Shown here: positions 17,261 through 29,600 of the stretch, in pieces | How positions within the stretch are numbered: position 1 is the first letter of the stretch | Layout: every line of letters begins with the position of its first letter | Assembly: GCF_003049525.1 (NCBI RefSeq) | Contig: NZ_PYWL01000008.1 | Coordinates: forward strand, 1 to 64,000 | Reading direction: 5' to 3' | Length of the DNA stretch: 64,000 nucleotides | Source of the DNA: Lysinibacillus fusiformis | Lineage (GTDB): Bacteria > Bacillota > Bacilli > Bacillales_A > Planococcaceae | Program-made: the position numbers and the translations under genes | The notes under the pieces: generated by a model | The model's database searches: none | What the model saw: only the letters and a program-made list of their open reading frames with translations | Told to the model about the DNA's origin: nothing

Positions 17261-18514
17261 TTATTTACAACTATTAATTTTTAGATATTTAGAATATAAA
17301 TTCGGATTTGCGATTGATAACTTTAAAATTTCTAATGTTTCATTTTTATGGAATCCTTTATGCGTTAAAATAGAGAAAAATTGTTGAGATAAACTTGCCA
17401 CTCTATGAGAATCTACTGTAATTTGTTTGCTCTCTTTCATCTCTTTCAATTCCTGTTTAATGAGCTGATAAGGAGAATGGATTTCTCTTTCAAAGTCTAT
17501 CTTATCGATTTTCGCTTTAAAAGGTGTCCCAATGATAACTCTTAAACAGGCTTGTAAAAAGTGGATAGTCTCTTCTACTTTTAACATATTCTCATTAAGA
17601 TTATTTAAAATAGAATGGATGCCATTTTTCTCGTTAACCGGTATCGCTCGATAATCAGGATATTCCATCTTCATAATATCCGTTAGAATTGTTTTAGGAC
17701 CCATCTCAATAAATGTGTCAACATCTTTATTAATGAGAACGTTCATAACTTTTGGCCATCTAACACTTTCGGTAAGTTGTTTACTTAATTGATCTGCTAT
17801 TTCGTCAGCCCTACTGTATAGTTGACCTGTAGCGCAGGAAAATATAGGATATTGACAATCATTCATCTTTGTTTGCTGTAGAGCTGCTTTAAATCGTATT
17901 TCTGCAGGCTTCATGAGTCTACTATGAGCTGGAACACTAACAGGTAGTATCTTTGTAACGGCTCCCTTTTTCTGTAACTCAATGGATGCCTGCTCCAATG
18001 CGCTTTTATGACCACTTAGCACAATTTGATTTGTCGAATTAAAGTTTGCAACAGTTACATGATTATTGTCAGTATCTAATCTTTGACATACTTCCTCCAC
18101 TTCTTCTCCACTAAGTCCAAAGCAAACAACCATACCGCCTTCTTGAGTACATTCACTCATAGCAGTTGCACGAAGCTTTACTAATTCAACGGACTTTGCA
18201 AAAGGGATTCCGTCGGCAGCAACTACTGCCGACAGTTCACCTAGACTATGTCCAGTTAAATAGAGTTGTTTTACATCATTATTCTTTTTAAATATCTCCC
18301 AGCAGGCAATACTATAAACTAGAATTGCAGGCTGAACTATTACCGTATTACGAAGCTCTCCATTTTTGTTTTCACAAGCTTTCAATAAATCGTAGCCCAA
18401 AATATCGCTAGCCTCATTATACAAATCGCGAGCTATTTGGTAATTCTCGCATAATTCTTGTCCCATAGAATCATATTGTGAACCTTGACCCGGAAATACA
18501 ATTGCAGTGTTCAA
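17261..18514 (-). CDS. Free-standing trans-acting malonyl acyltransferase
   Basis: 417 residues from a TTG at 18514, chosen because GGAGGG lies 6 bases upstream; a TTG five codons earlier is inside that site. Residues 1-310 are a FabD-like acyltransferase: VFPGQGSQ, VQPAIL, nucleophile in GHSLGE, and VSVPAHSRLM as in FabD-type malonyl transferases. Neither PKS module in this cluster has its own AT, so this enzyme must load malonate on their carrier proteins in trans. The last 100 or so residues (from about HFLQACLRVI) are an extra helical region I cannot assign; it may dock to the PKS or be a vestigial domain. It ends 23 bases before the ATG of the next gene. Confidence 0.9.
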   Translation of the reverse strand: MNTAIVFPGQGSQYDSMGQELCENYQIARDLYNEASDILGYDLLKACENKNGELRNTVIVQPAILVYSIACWEIFKKNNDVKQLYLTGHSLGELSAVVAADGIPFAKSVELVKLRATAMSECTQEGGMVVCFGLSGEEVEEVCQRLDTDNNHVTVANFNSTNQIVLSGHKSALEQASIELQKKGAVTKILPVSVPAHSRLMKPAEIRFKAALQQTKMNDCQYPIFSCATGQLYSRADEIADQLSKQLTESVRWPKVMNVLINKDVDTFIEMGPKTILTDIMKMEYPDYRAIPVNEKNGIHSILNNLNENMLKVEETIHFLQACLRVIIGTPFKAKIDKIDFEREIHSPYQLIKQELKEMKESKQITVDSHRVASLSQQFFSILTHKGFHKNETLEILKLSIANPNLYSKYLKINSCK

Positions 18515-18555
18515 ACGATATCCCTCCAAATGTTAATAGTCATTTCCCTTTCAAC

Positions 18556-21500
18556 TCAATGCTTATTCAATAATAGAGACAGTGCCTCTTCTGATGAAAT
18601 ATCATCACTTTCAAATGCATCTAGAATATCGCTTAATTCATCTTTAGCGTTATAAAAATGATCACAGTATACAATTTGGTCTTGGAATGTAGGATTGCTA
18701 TATAAATCAGAGATTTCAAATTTTAAACCAATGAATTTATTTTTAAATAAATGAACAAATCTTAGAGCACTTAAAGAACTTCCTCCTAAACTAAAGAAAT
18801 TATCAATTTCTTTAATAGTTGAAATGCCTAAAACTGTTTTCCAAATTTCACGTATACTTGCTTCAATTTCAGATAGTGTAAACTCACTTTTCACTACTTC
18901 TTCTTCCATTGAAATACTTTCGTTTTGATTATTTTTTGAATGATTAAAGTGCTCTACTTCGCTCCAGAAACTCTCACCAAATGGGATTTTAATGACTGGT
19001 TTAAGATAATGGACTTGCTCTAAATCAAAACGTGAAATTAGACTCCATTCATAGCCCTTATTGAAGAATAAGTTCAATGAATTTTGGAAATCTACAAAAT
19101 CAATCGGAGGTATGGCCGTATCACTTCCAAAATCTTTTTTATTATCTAGTATTAACGTAAAGTTCATCGTTTTACCTTTTATTCCTTTTTGATTCAAATA
19201 CCCAGCCATTGAGTCTAAATATTGATTCACAGCGCAGCATTCACTTGCAGATTTCGTTCCCATTAAAGAAGAGATTGAAGAAAATAGTATAAAGAAATCT
19301 AATGGTTCTGGATTTAATTCCTTTTCTACTAAATAGGTGCCGATTACTCTGTTATGAATGCCTTTTTTGAATTGACTAAGCTTTAACTCTTTTATCCATA
19401 GATGGTAAAGTTGTTTGACCAACATAAACGCACCATTGATTTCACCGAAATCTTGTCTAATTTTCGCAAACGTTTCTTTAACAGCGTGTTCCTCAGTCAC
19501 ATCACACTCCATGATTGTAACTGTAGAACCTCGACTTTCAATTTCCATAATTGACGTCAGCTTATAAATCAACATGTCATCTTCTTCTTGATTATTCTCA
19601 ATAATTTTTTCCCATTCCATTCGGTCTGGTAATAAATTTCTAGCCAATAAAATGATATTGACGTTTTGCTTTTCACTTAAAAACTTTCCTAATTGAACAC
19701 CTAAATATCCTGTACCACCGGCAATAACATAATTTCCATTCTCTCTTACTATAATTTCATTGCCATTAAAGTCATCGCTTTGTCTTTCAATAACTTTTGT
19801 ATATCTTTTTGATTGTCTAAATGCCACTAATTCTGGTCTATGATCTTTATCTTGTTGTAACTCTCTTAATAATTGGGAAGCAATGTCTTGAGAGCTTCCG
19901 TCCAAATCATGATCGATAGAGTAGGATGAAATAGTCGGTTGTTCCTGCGAGATAACTTTCGCTAAGCCAAAGGTTGTTACCCTAGCAGGAATTATTTTTT
20001 CATTGTTCTTAACTTGCTCAGTTAATGATGATATGACATTTAATTGAATTGGATGTGTCACCTCAAACTCTAATAACATTTTTGTTATATTGAATAGTGA
20101 GAAAATACCTTCTTCTTGGGATTTTTCCATATTTTCTTTTGATTCCATTGTTTCATCTAAATGCTTAAATGTGTAAGAGTGGATAATCCCTTTTAAATTT
20201 CTTAATTCTTCCAGACCTATATTTTCAAACAGCTTATACATATCTTTTTCAGAATTGATGTCAATACCATATTGTTCAGATGTATATTGCACAAATTTAT
20301 CTGCTTCAAGTACTTCAATTATTTTTATACCTAAAGCAGTCATTCTATTCTTTAATGCAACTATATTTTCATCATCTTTATTCATAAAGTATAGCCAAGT
20401 CGTTCCTTCTTTTAATGCTTCATGTGTAGTCTCATTATCATGAGGATAATGTAACCATTTCTTCTCAAAGAACAGGTCTTTCGTCTGATTTCGGAATGTC
20501 TCTTTACTAGATGGCCATATTCTTTTTGTATTAAAAATACTGACTGGTAACGGTAGTAACTTCCCATCTTTAAATAATTCGCGACACTCCTCCATAATAT
20601 TGTTACCTTCTAGATATCGCTTAATAAGTGCTTTATCTGCTGGAGATGTAGCGGTAAATTCATCTAAATTTTTAATACTATCAACTTTCGTTTCATGTTC
20701 ATCAGCTAAAAATATACCTTGTGTATAAAAATTCCTCGGTACCTTTTCAAATGTTCTTACATTTAATAATCTTTCGACTTTTCGAAGTAGTTCATGACAA
20801 TTGCTTGCAAAAATACATACTCTAGACTGCTCATGGCTTCTTCTATTATTGAATGTATAGGCTAAATCTTGAATACTGTAATTTTCATTATTTTTAAGAT
20901 GAATAGCTAAGGTTTTTATTTGATCCCAAAGCGCTCTACGAGTTTTACTTGAAATAAACAATGGTGTCAATTTTTCAGTTAATTGCTCCTGTTTATTGTG
21001 TCGATACTCCTCCAGTATGACATGAACATTCGTACCACTTATGCCAATAGAATTCACACCTGCGCTTAAAATTTTATGTTCATCAAACGTTTTATTTTCT
21101 GAGCTAACTTTGAACGGCGTTTCTTTGAAGTTTATTTTAGGATTTTCTGCTGCAAAATGATTAAGACCAGGAACTGTTCTTTTTTCTATGGATAGTACAG
21201 CTTTTATTAATCCTGCAATACCTGCTGCATCACCCATATGGCCAAAATTCGACTTAATTGAGCCTAATTGACATTCCGTTGTCTTAGTTGATTTTTGTAG
21301 ATAGGCCTTTTTAAGCCCCTCTACTTCGAGTAAATCACCTACTTGAGTCCCTGCGCCATGCGCCTCAACAAAATCAATATCATTAAATGATAACTTTGCA
21401 TCGTCCAGAGCATCCATTATTGCTTTAGATTGTGCGTCAGGATTAGGGACTTGCATTCCATTTGATGCACCATCACTACTTATACTCGAACCCTTTAACA

Positions 21501-22404
21501 CAGCATGAATGTGATTGTTGTCCTTTATAGCATCAGATAATCTCTTTACAACAATAGCAGCAACACCTTCACCTCCGATAATCCCATCTGCACTTTCATC
21601 GAATGGTGAACATCTATATTTTGTGCTCCTTACAACATAATCAGGTGCTTCCTCTTCCCAATACGGAAATAAATTCAAATTCACTCCCGCAACTACTGCT
21701 AAGTTACAATCCCCCTGCTTAAGCGCATTTTTAGCAACATGAACAGCAGCTAAAGAAGACGAACAACTCGTATTAATGGTCATAACTGGACCTTTAAGAT
21801 CAAATGCATATGATAAATGATAGCCCAGATTAGCAGGTATGTTTGAAATAAAAGCTCGTTCATCTTTTTCTTCAAATAAATTTAAATAATCAAATGCAGG
21901 ATGAGGTGTGTGTGCTATAAATACGCCAGTATTTGAATCCTTTAGATGATTTTCCTTGTAACCTGCCATGTATAAGGACTCTAATGCCACCTGTAAAAAC
22001 AGACGCTCTGCTGGCCCCATAAATTGAGCTTCATGTTCATTCAATCCGAATTGTTCAGGATCAAACTGTTCAATGCTAGATAGCCATGAGCCATAAGATC
22101 TTGGATCATTTGTTATATTATTTTTCAAATGGCTATACAATTCATGTAATTTAGGATTAGAATTAACAATCAATTCAAAACGCTCTTTTGAAAATTCAGT
22201 CACAAAATCCTTTTTATTTATAAGACCTGTCCATAAATCATCCAGATTTGAGACATTAGGAAATCTTAAAGACATACCAACAACTGCGAGTGGTTCACTT
22301 GTTTCTTTTTCTATTTCATCTAGTAAATTTAATGCTAAATTTGTATCTAATTTATTTTCTTCTACTAAACTTAATATTTTTTTAGACATTGTGCTGTACA
22401 TCAT
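18556..22404 (-). CDS. Trans-AT polyketide synthase KS-KR-ACP
   Basis: 1282 residues. N-terminal docking-like helix (KILSLVEENKLDTNLALNLL), ketosynthase about 37-470 with Cys214 (NTSCSSSL), His349 (EAHGAGTQ) and His389 (SNFGHM), a long linker without AT, a ketoreductase-like region about 645-1130, and an ACP with the serine at 1210 (LGGSSLSA). The ketoreductase keeps GGTGYLG and the serine region (FFILFSSISSLMG), but the usual catalytic Tyr (YAAAN) is replaced by Cys1056 (CCAVN), and the HxAG stretch after the dinucleotide fold is lost. It may be inactive, leaving a ketone. The C-terminus carries another docking-like helix (DDISSEEALSLLL). It starts inside the end of the MFS gene (23-base overlap) behind AGGAG. 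Confidence 0.9.
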   Translation of the reverse strand: MMYSTMSKKILSLVEENKLDTNLALNLLDEIEKETSEPLAVVGMSLRFPNVSNLDDLWTGLINKKDFVTEFSKERFELIVNSNPKLHELYSHLKNNITNDPRSYGSWLSSIEQFDPEQFGLNEHEAQFMGPAERLFLQVALESLYMAGYKENHLKDSNTGVFIAHTPHPAFDYLNLFEEKDERAFISNIPANLGYHLSYAFDLKGPVMTINTSCSSSLAAVHVAKNALKQGDCNLAVVAGVNLNLFPYWEEEAPDYVVRSTKYRCSPFDESADGIIGGEGVAAIVVKRLSDAIKDNNHIHAVLKGSSISSDGASNGMQVPNPDAQSKAIMDALDDAKLSFNDIDFVEAHGAGTQVGDLLEVEGLKKAYLQKSTKTTECQLGSIKSNFGHMGDAAGIAGLIKAVLSIEKRTVPGLNHFAAENPKINFKETPFKVSSENKTFDEHKILSAGVNSIGISGTNVHVILEEYRHNKQEQLTEKLTPLFISSKTRRALWDQIKTLAIHLKNNENYSIQDLAYTFNNRRSHEQSRVCIFASNCHELLRKVERLLNVRTFEKVPRNFYTQGIFLADEHETKVDSIKNLDEFTATSPADKALIKRYLEGNNIMEECRELFKDGKLLPLPVSIFNTKRIWPSSKETFRNQTKDLFFEKKWLHYPHDNETTHEALKEGTTWLYFMNKDDENIVALKNRMTALGIKIIEVLEADKFVQYTSEQYGIDINSEKDMYKLFENIGLEELRNLKGIIHSYTFKHLDETMESKENMEKSQEEGIFSLFNITKMLLEFEVTHPIQLNVISSLTEQVKNNEKIIPARVTTFGLAKVISQEQPTISSYSIDHDLDGSSQDIASQLLRELQQDKDHRPELVAFRQSKRYTKVIERQSDDFNGNEIIVRENGNYVIAGGTGYLGVQLGKFLSEKQNVNIILLARNLLPDRMEWEKIIENNQEEDDMLIYKLTSIMEIESRGSTVTIMECDVTEEHAVKETFAKIRQDFGEINGAFMLVKQLYHLWIKELKLSQFKKGIHNRVIGTYLVEKELNPEPLDFFILFSSISSLMGTKSASECCAVNQYLDSMAGYLNQKGIKGKTMNFTLILDNKKDFGSDTAIPPIDFVDFQNSLNLFFNKGYEWSLISRFDLEQVHYLKPVIKIPFGESFWSEVEHFNHSKNNQNESISMEEEVVKSEFTLSEIEASIREIWKTVLGISTIKEIDNFFSLGGSSLSALRFVHLFKNKFIGLKFEISDLYSNPTFQDQIVYCDHFYNAKDELSDILDAFESDDISSEEALSLLLNKH

Positions 22405-23695
22405 TTTCTTCTCTCCTATCCAATTCTTTAATGTATTTTAGTTGAGCGAAAATTGCCACAGTTACTATAATTAAGCCTCCAGCTAGTAAGAGTAGCGTCC
22501 CATACACTCCTCGTTCTCCACTACCTAAATAAGGGATAATATTTACGTTTGAGGCAACTAATTTATCAGCAATTATTCCTCCTAGAATATAAGCGAGGGG
22601 TAATGAAATCCAAGCGAATGTTCTAGCAATTGAAAAAACTCTTCCTAATAATTTGGGTTCTGTATGGAGTTGAATTAAAGTGAGTGTACCTGTATTAACC
22701 ACTGGCAGTAATAACCCTAAACCACCCCAAAAAACTGCAATTAGCAGCATATTATTGAATAACCCTGTTAGCGTTATAAATACACCGATACCAAAATTGG
22801 AAATCAGTACTAACCATATTATGTGCTTCTTCAGCTTGATGAATGACATTAGTACGCCGCCTAATACCATTCCTCCGCCATATATAGAGCTTAGTAAGCC
22901 AAATTGTTCAACAGTTCCAAAGCTCAATATATATGGCTGTCCAACTACTTGATTGAACCCTAGTGCAAAATTTAAAACCGTGAATAATAGCACTAAAGTT
23001 AGAAGAGATTTATGCTCGATTAAATAATTGAAACCATATTTTAGATCACCTAAAATGGAGTTATTTTCATGGCTATCTTCATTGTCATTGTTCACTTTTA
23101 CAGTTAATTTTGTCCAAAGTATTAAGAGAATAGGAATAGCAATACAATAAGTAACTAGCTCTGCACCAATGATATAGACAATACTTCCAAACCCCATTAT
23201 TACACCACCAATTACAGGACCCAGAACATCACTAGTCGATGATGCCATAGAAAATACACCATTTGCTCTTGATAACATTTCTTTAGGTACTAGATTAGGT
23301 GCTAATGTTTGTAATGCTGGCGTTTGCATTGAGCTAACTATCGAAAGCGATATAGCACCTGCAATTACATGAACCATACTTATATTCCCTAATAAAAGGG
23401 AGGAGAAAATTATTGAAGAAATAATTAGTCCAATAATATCTCCTAATAATATTAATAATCGCGGACCTTTCCTATCTATCCATATTCCTATAAAAGGCGA
23501 TAACACAATCGCTGGAAGAAATCCTGCAACTAAAACGACCGCAAAACTAGATACTTGACCTGTACTTTGGTAAGCCCAGACTCCAAGCCCAAACCTTGCA
23601 ACAGAAGAACCTAATAAAGATATAAAGTGAGTAGCTACAACCATTAAAAAGATTGTAAATCCTCTGTTTGTTTGTTTGCTAAAAGAAGTTATCAT
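22382..23695 (-). CDS. MFS exporter of the cluster
   Basis: 437 residues with about 12 membrane helices and the MFS loop motif GIWIDRKGPR between helices 2 and 3. It resembles drug or siderophore exporters of the MefA/EntS type. It sits between two megasynthase genes, overlapping both (4 bases and 23 bases), so it is translated with them and most likely exports the product and gives self-resistance. Substrate is inferred from position only. Confidence 0.85.
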   Translation of the reverse strand: MITSFSKQTNRGFTIFLMVVATHFISLLGSSVARFGLGVWAYQSTGQVSSFAVVLVAGFLPAIVLSPFIGIWIDRKGPRLLILLGDIIGLIISSIIFSSLLLGNISMVHVIAGAISLSIVSSMQTPALQTLAPNLVPKEMLSRANGVFSMASSTSDVLGPVIGGVIMGFGSIVYIIGAELVTYCIAIPILLILWTKLTVKVNNDNEDSHENNSILGDLKYGFNYLIEHKSLLTLVLLFTVLNFALGFNQVVGQPYILSFGTVEQFGLLSSIYGGGMVLGGVLMSFIKLKKHIIWLVLISNFGIGVFITLTGLFNNMLLIAVFWGGLGLLLPVVNTGTLTLIQLHTEPKLLGRVFSIARTFAWISLPLAYILGGIIADKLVASNVNIIPYLGSGERGVYGTLLLLAGGLIIVTVAIFAQLKYIKELDRREENDVQHNV

Positions 23696-26600
23696 GTATT
23701 TTGGGGCTCCTTTGCATTTCCACTACATTCAACCAAAGCTTCTTCAAATTTTGATAAGAGAAGTTGAGCTTTTTCATTACTAATAACTTGTGTATCTACC
23801 TCTAAGCTTAGATTAAGTTTTCCATCCAAAACAAAGATGTTTATTTCCAAAATATTAGAAAGCTCATTATCAGGATGAATAGCAGGAGCCTGAGGAAGAT
23901 TTGAGGAGTATTGTAGCACCCCGTCCCCTCCATTTTTACTATTTGTAGAAGTACTAATATCGTTATCAAAATCCCCTAAATAATTGACCAATATGGATGG
24001 TTGAATATGCGTAATGTTGTTATTTTCTTTGATCCATCTTGCTATCATAAAGTCCAATCCACTGCCTATTTCGCTCAATGATTGTCCAACTGTGTAAAGC
24101 ATTTCTTCTAGCGTATTAATTGTCACCTGTAGTGGATACATCGTAGTAAACCAACCTATTGTTCTACTAAGATCTAACGCTGATTGGCGACTATTTCGTC
24201 CATGCCCTTCAAAGTTAAATAACACATCTTGTTGACCGAATAGTTGACTAAACGCTTGAGCAAATGTTACTGCAATCAAAACATCAGGTTTATAAATTTC
24301 TGAATGTTCTCTAGCATTTAAAAATTGCTTTGTACTTTCCTCACTCATAGTTTTGGTTACATGATATCGATCCTTAAATAGATAATCTTTTCTGACAGGC
24401 TGAATGCATAATGGATGTACATTTTCCACATCTATATTTTCCCAATAAGAATGATTCGTGTGTAATTCTTTTTTATATAATTCTCCTATCCAATCAGAAA
24501 ACTGCGTCATAGGGAAGCTGATTTTATCTTCGCCATTTACTATAGCTAAATAATTATTTTCTAATTCCTCTAATAAAACCCTCCATGAAACTCCATCAAC
24601 AACTAGATGATGAATAAAGAATGTCAAAATAGGCTTCTTAGCTGTTAGGAACACTACTGCTCCTATTGGTAATACCTTTCCAAAATTAAAGTTATTTTGT
24701 AATTGGAATTGAATGTTCTCAATTTCCTCTTTTAGCCTACCCGGAGGTGTTAATTTTAGATCCTTCACAATGAGCTTAAATGTGTTTACTAAGCTTGGTT
24801 CAACAAAAGCCTTTGGTTTGCTCTCGTTCACATCGAACCATGTCATCAAGCTCTCATTAACCGAAATAATTGATTGGAAAGACTTTTCTAAAGCAGCTAT
24901 ATCCACTTTCTTAGGCAGTTCTACTGACATTAATAAGTTCCAATAGTGGGCATGTTTAAATGTTTGTTGGAAGAACCATCTTTGCATTGGAGCAAGTGGA
25001 ATCTCCTTAGAACTTAATTCCTGCCATTCTTTTTGAATGTCCATTTCTTTAGTAGTGTTCATAGCTATTTTTCGAATACTTCTACAATTAAAGATATGGT
25101 CAATTTTCAAATTAATATTTTTTTCCTTTGCCTTTGAGATAAACTTTAATGCCTTGATGGAGTCCCCTCCAATTTTAAAGAAATCAGAATCAATGTTAAA
25201 TTGACGGTCACTTAAAATCCCTTTTAGTATGGACAGCAATTCTCTTTCAATCTCTGTCAAACTACTAATATCATCTATCTGAACTATTCTATCGTCGTAT
25301 AATTCAGGACTTGGCAGTGAAAGTCTATCTACTTTTCCACTATTAGACATTGGAATTTGTTCTATTTTTTGATAATACGTTGGAATTAATGATTCTGGTA
25401 AATATCGTAAAAGATGTTTTTCAAAATCCCTTTGATTAATCTCTTGTTGACTGACTAAGTAAGCACAAAGCTGTTCACCATCTTCATTTTTATATAGTTT
25501 AACTACGGCATCTTTAATACTTGGAATTTCTCGCAAATATCTTTCGATTTCTTCGAGTTCCACTCTGTGGCCTCGAATTTTAACCATATTATCTTTCCGT
25601 CCATAACAAACAATTTTACCGTTCGGCAATACTTGTCCTAAATCCCCTGTCTTATATAAATATCCTGATTGTAAATGATTAATATGGTTAGCTATAAACT
25701 TATTTCTAGTTAAATTAGGCTCTCCCAAATAGCCTAGGGCAACACTCTCACCACTTAATACGATTTCTCCAACCCCGTATGAAGGGACTAGCTGATTCTG
25801 ATTATTCAAAATGTAAACAGACGTGTTATAAATCGGTAATCCGATTGGCGCATGAATATAATCTGAGTGTAAATCTTCCTCTGTTACTTCATGATAAATC
25901 GTTCCAACAGTAGCCTCAGTTGGCCCATATTCATTAATGATACGAGCATGAGGGAATTGATCTCTCAACGTTTTACATAAAGTTATATCTAAAGCTTCTC
26001 CCCCTAGAATGAAGCATTCTACATTTGGTGCAAATCTCTCATCCTCAATTAAATATTGGATCTGTTTAGGTGTACCCTTTATCGTTATGGTTTCTTTTAT
26101 CTTGGCTACACTTTCAAAAGCCTGATCGATTTCCCCTTCACAGCAAATGATTTTTCCGCCCGTTATCAATGGAATAAACATTGAAGTAATTGTTAAATCG
26201 ACAGATATGGAAGTGAAAAATGGCATATCTAACGATTTTCCAGTAGGTGAATAGTATGCAGTAGCCCAGTTTAAATAATTATTAAGATTTTTACCTGAAA
26301 CAACTACACCTTTTGGCTTTCCAGTACTTCCAGATGTAAAGAGAATATATGCAGGGGAAGTTTTAGCAAAAGAATTTAACTCAATTTCCACATGCTTATC
26401 TAGATGAATACCTTCACTTAGCATATTTTTAGAGCTGCTTCGTTTATATTTTTCGCCCTTATCTTTAACAATGATCACAGCATCAAATCTAAATTGATTG
26501 AGCTCATTGCTTACAGTGTATGTCTTCTCCGAACATTCAATTTGTATATCTGCTCCTACATCACTGAGAAGCTCTTTTAAAATTTCTTCATTAATAAATA

Positions 26601-29600
26601 AATCTGTATCCCAATCTAATTTAGTATTCTTATCCATATTTTCTTCTTTAAATGCTTGTAAAGAAGAGACAAATTCATCTTTTGTATCAATATTTAATAA
26701 ATCCCCCAAGAAAATTATTCCGCCCTCTTTTAAAGAGTCAATAGCTTTTTGAAGGACTACCTTTAAATAGCCATAGCTTGGGAAACAATGAATAACACTA
26801 TTAATGACAACTGCATCTAATGCTGTTTCAAACTTCTTAAAGGCATGAGCCTTCGAAATGTCAAATTTAATATTGCTAAAGTTAGATTTCTGAGCAATCT
26901 GTTTATTCCTCTCGATAATAGAGGAAGATAAATCCATAGCTGTATACGTTTTTGTATATGGAGCAAGTGCAAATGTTGTCAAACCTGAGCCACAGCCAAG
27001 CTCTAATACATTTGAATCTTGAGGTAAATACTTTCTTATTTTGTTTACTGCGTTTTCCGCATACTCCTGCATTTCTAAGGCACTGAAAGCTTCACCTGTA
27101 TAACTACTATTCCAACCACTAGCCTCTATTTCTGTTTTCTGTCCTTCTGCAAAATAGTTCCACAATGATTCGTTCATTAAATCACTTGAATCAACAACAG
27201 CACACTGATCTAAATCTGTTTCTCCTAACACCATAACCGTTTGAATATTCTTATTTTCAAATAACAGCCTATTACACAAGGAATAGAATTTCTTTTCCGA
27301 AATAATAAAGTTAGCTTGACTTTGTTTGATAATAGATTCAATTCTAGCTCTTGGGTTTTTAGGTGATACAGGTATAAATGTGACATTACTCATTAAACAA
27401 GATAAAATACCTAAAATAGCCGTTCTATTATTGTCAGAAATAATGACAGCATTTTTAACTTCACTGTTGCTGTTCAACAATTTTTCTGCTATTGATTTAC
27501 TTCTATCTACTAACTCTTGATATGTTAATGAACCTGCGCTATCTTTCAATGCTGTTTTTTGTGGGTTCTTTTCTGCCATCATTAATATAGTAGTTAAAAA
27601 GTTTTTGCCATCCTCGACAAATTGACCATTTATAGCACTTTTACTTTTTTCTACATCAATATTAGTTAATTCATGCTCATGTAAAATCATATCTAGTATT
27701 TTTAAATACGTTTCAATTAATGAATCAATAAATCTAGATGAATAGACACCGTCGTAATACTCAAGATTACAGAATAGCTCTCCATTTGGTAATTCAACAA
27801 ATTCGAATTCAAGATCCCATTTACTAGTTTTGTGTTCAGAAAGAATAGGTGTTAATTCTGCTTCATCAAAAGCTGACGTCGTATTTTTAAATTTAAAATT
27901 TTGAAGTGCCACGTTTATATTAAATAAAGGTGAACGACTAGTATCCCGAGGTAAATCTAACTTCTCCACTAATAAATCGAAAGGATATTCTTGGTGTTTA
28001 AAGCTATCCAATAACATGGTCTTAACATTTCTTAATAAAGTAAGGAAATTATCATGTTCTTCGTAATTAACCCTTAATGGGATAGTATTCGTAAATAAAC
28101 CAATGATTTTTTCCAGTTCTTCATTTACTCTTCCAGATACAGGTGTACCGATCACCATATCTGTATCACCAGTCATCTGATTAATTAGTTTAAATACACT
28201 CGACACTAAAACCATGTATAATGTACTTTCATTTGTATTTGCAAAAGCTCTTAATTTATCTGCTAAGCTAGCACTAATATCAAATCTTGAAAGCCTTCCA
28301 GTATATCGGAAAGTGCTTGGTCTTAATTTATCGCCCGTTATTTCTGTAATAGGTAGACTTCCTCTTAATGTATCAAGCCAGTAATCTTCATGTTGTTTAA
28401 ACCTACCACCTTCTATATTTTCACGTTGCCATGCAGCAAAATCTACATACGTATTTTCTATTTCCGGCAAGGTTTCATTATTACTACTATTGTACAAAGT
28501 GAAAAGTTCATCCGATAATAGTGATAATGACCAGCCATCTACAATAATATGGTGCATCATTAAAGCAAACAGACTTTTATTTTTTTCTGTTTTATACACA
28601 AATACTCTTAAAAGTGGTCCCGCTTCTAAATCATACGGAGTTTCTTTCCAACGATTTAGTTGATCCATTGCTTTTGCTTCTGCGTTATCTTCTATACTGA
28701 AATCTTTGTATTCAAATAAATAGTTTGGTTTTTGCAGTATTTTCTGTTTATTTCCATCCTCATGCTTTACAAATACTGTTCTTAAAGATTCATGCCTTTG
28801 TGAAAGTACATCAAATGTTTGGCGTAACCTCTCAATGTCAACTAACCCGTTAACTTTAAAAATAAATGGAGTATTGTAAACCATTTTTTGGTCTGTTAAT
28901 TGTTCTATAATGCTCAATCTGTTTTGACCATATGATAATGGAAATTCATGGTTTTCTACACTAATTTGAGGTATGACCTCTGTCGATTCTGAATGTTCAT
29001 TGTTTACTTGTTTACTTAGTTGTTCAAATGTAAGAAATACATCATCTAAGACAAAGTCTCTATTAAATTGTTTTTTCAAACGGGTAATAAATTGTAGTCC
29101 TGAAAGAGAGTTTCCACCTACTGAAATAAAACTATCCGTTTGCTTAATATTCTCAGTTTCTAAGATTATTTCCGCTAAACTAATGATTTCTTCAAGAGCT
29201 GTTTTTCCTTTTACCTCTATAGCTTTTACGCTAGCATCACTCTGTAACCAATAAGATTTTTCATCAAAGTAGTATGTAGGTAAAGAAATTTTATGATTAT
29301 TCTCATCCTGAAATTGTTTATGCCAACTACATTTTTCACCTGTAATAAAATTTTCTGCTAATTTTTTGATAGTGTTATCGTCATCGGTTGTCATATCAAT
29401 AATTTTTTCCCAATTAGTCATATCAAGATTGACTAAATTTTTACAGGCACCTATTAGATCGTCCATTGTCTCAGCTATAATAGCTAATCTTATTTCATGA
29501 TGCTCCCTACCTGTACACATCGTATATGCTAAATTACTTAGATTAATCGTATCCCCAGATAAATTAGAGAAATGTTCAATCGTACCTCGCAAAGATAATT

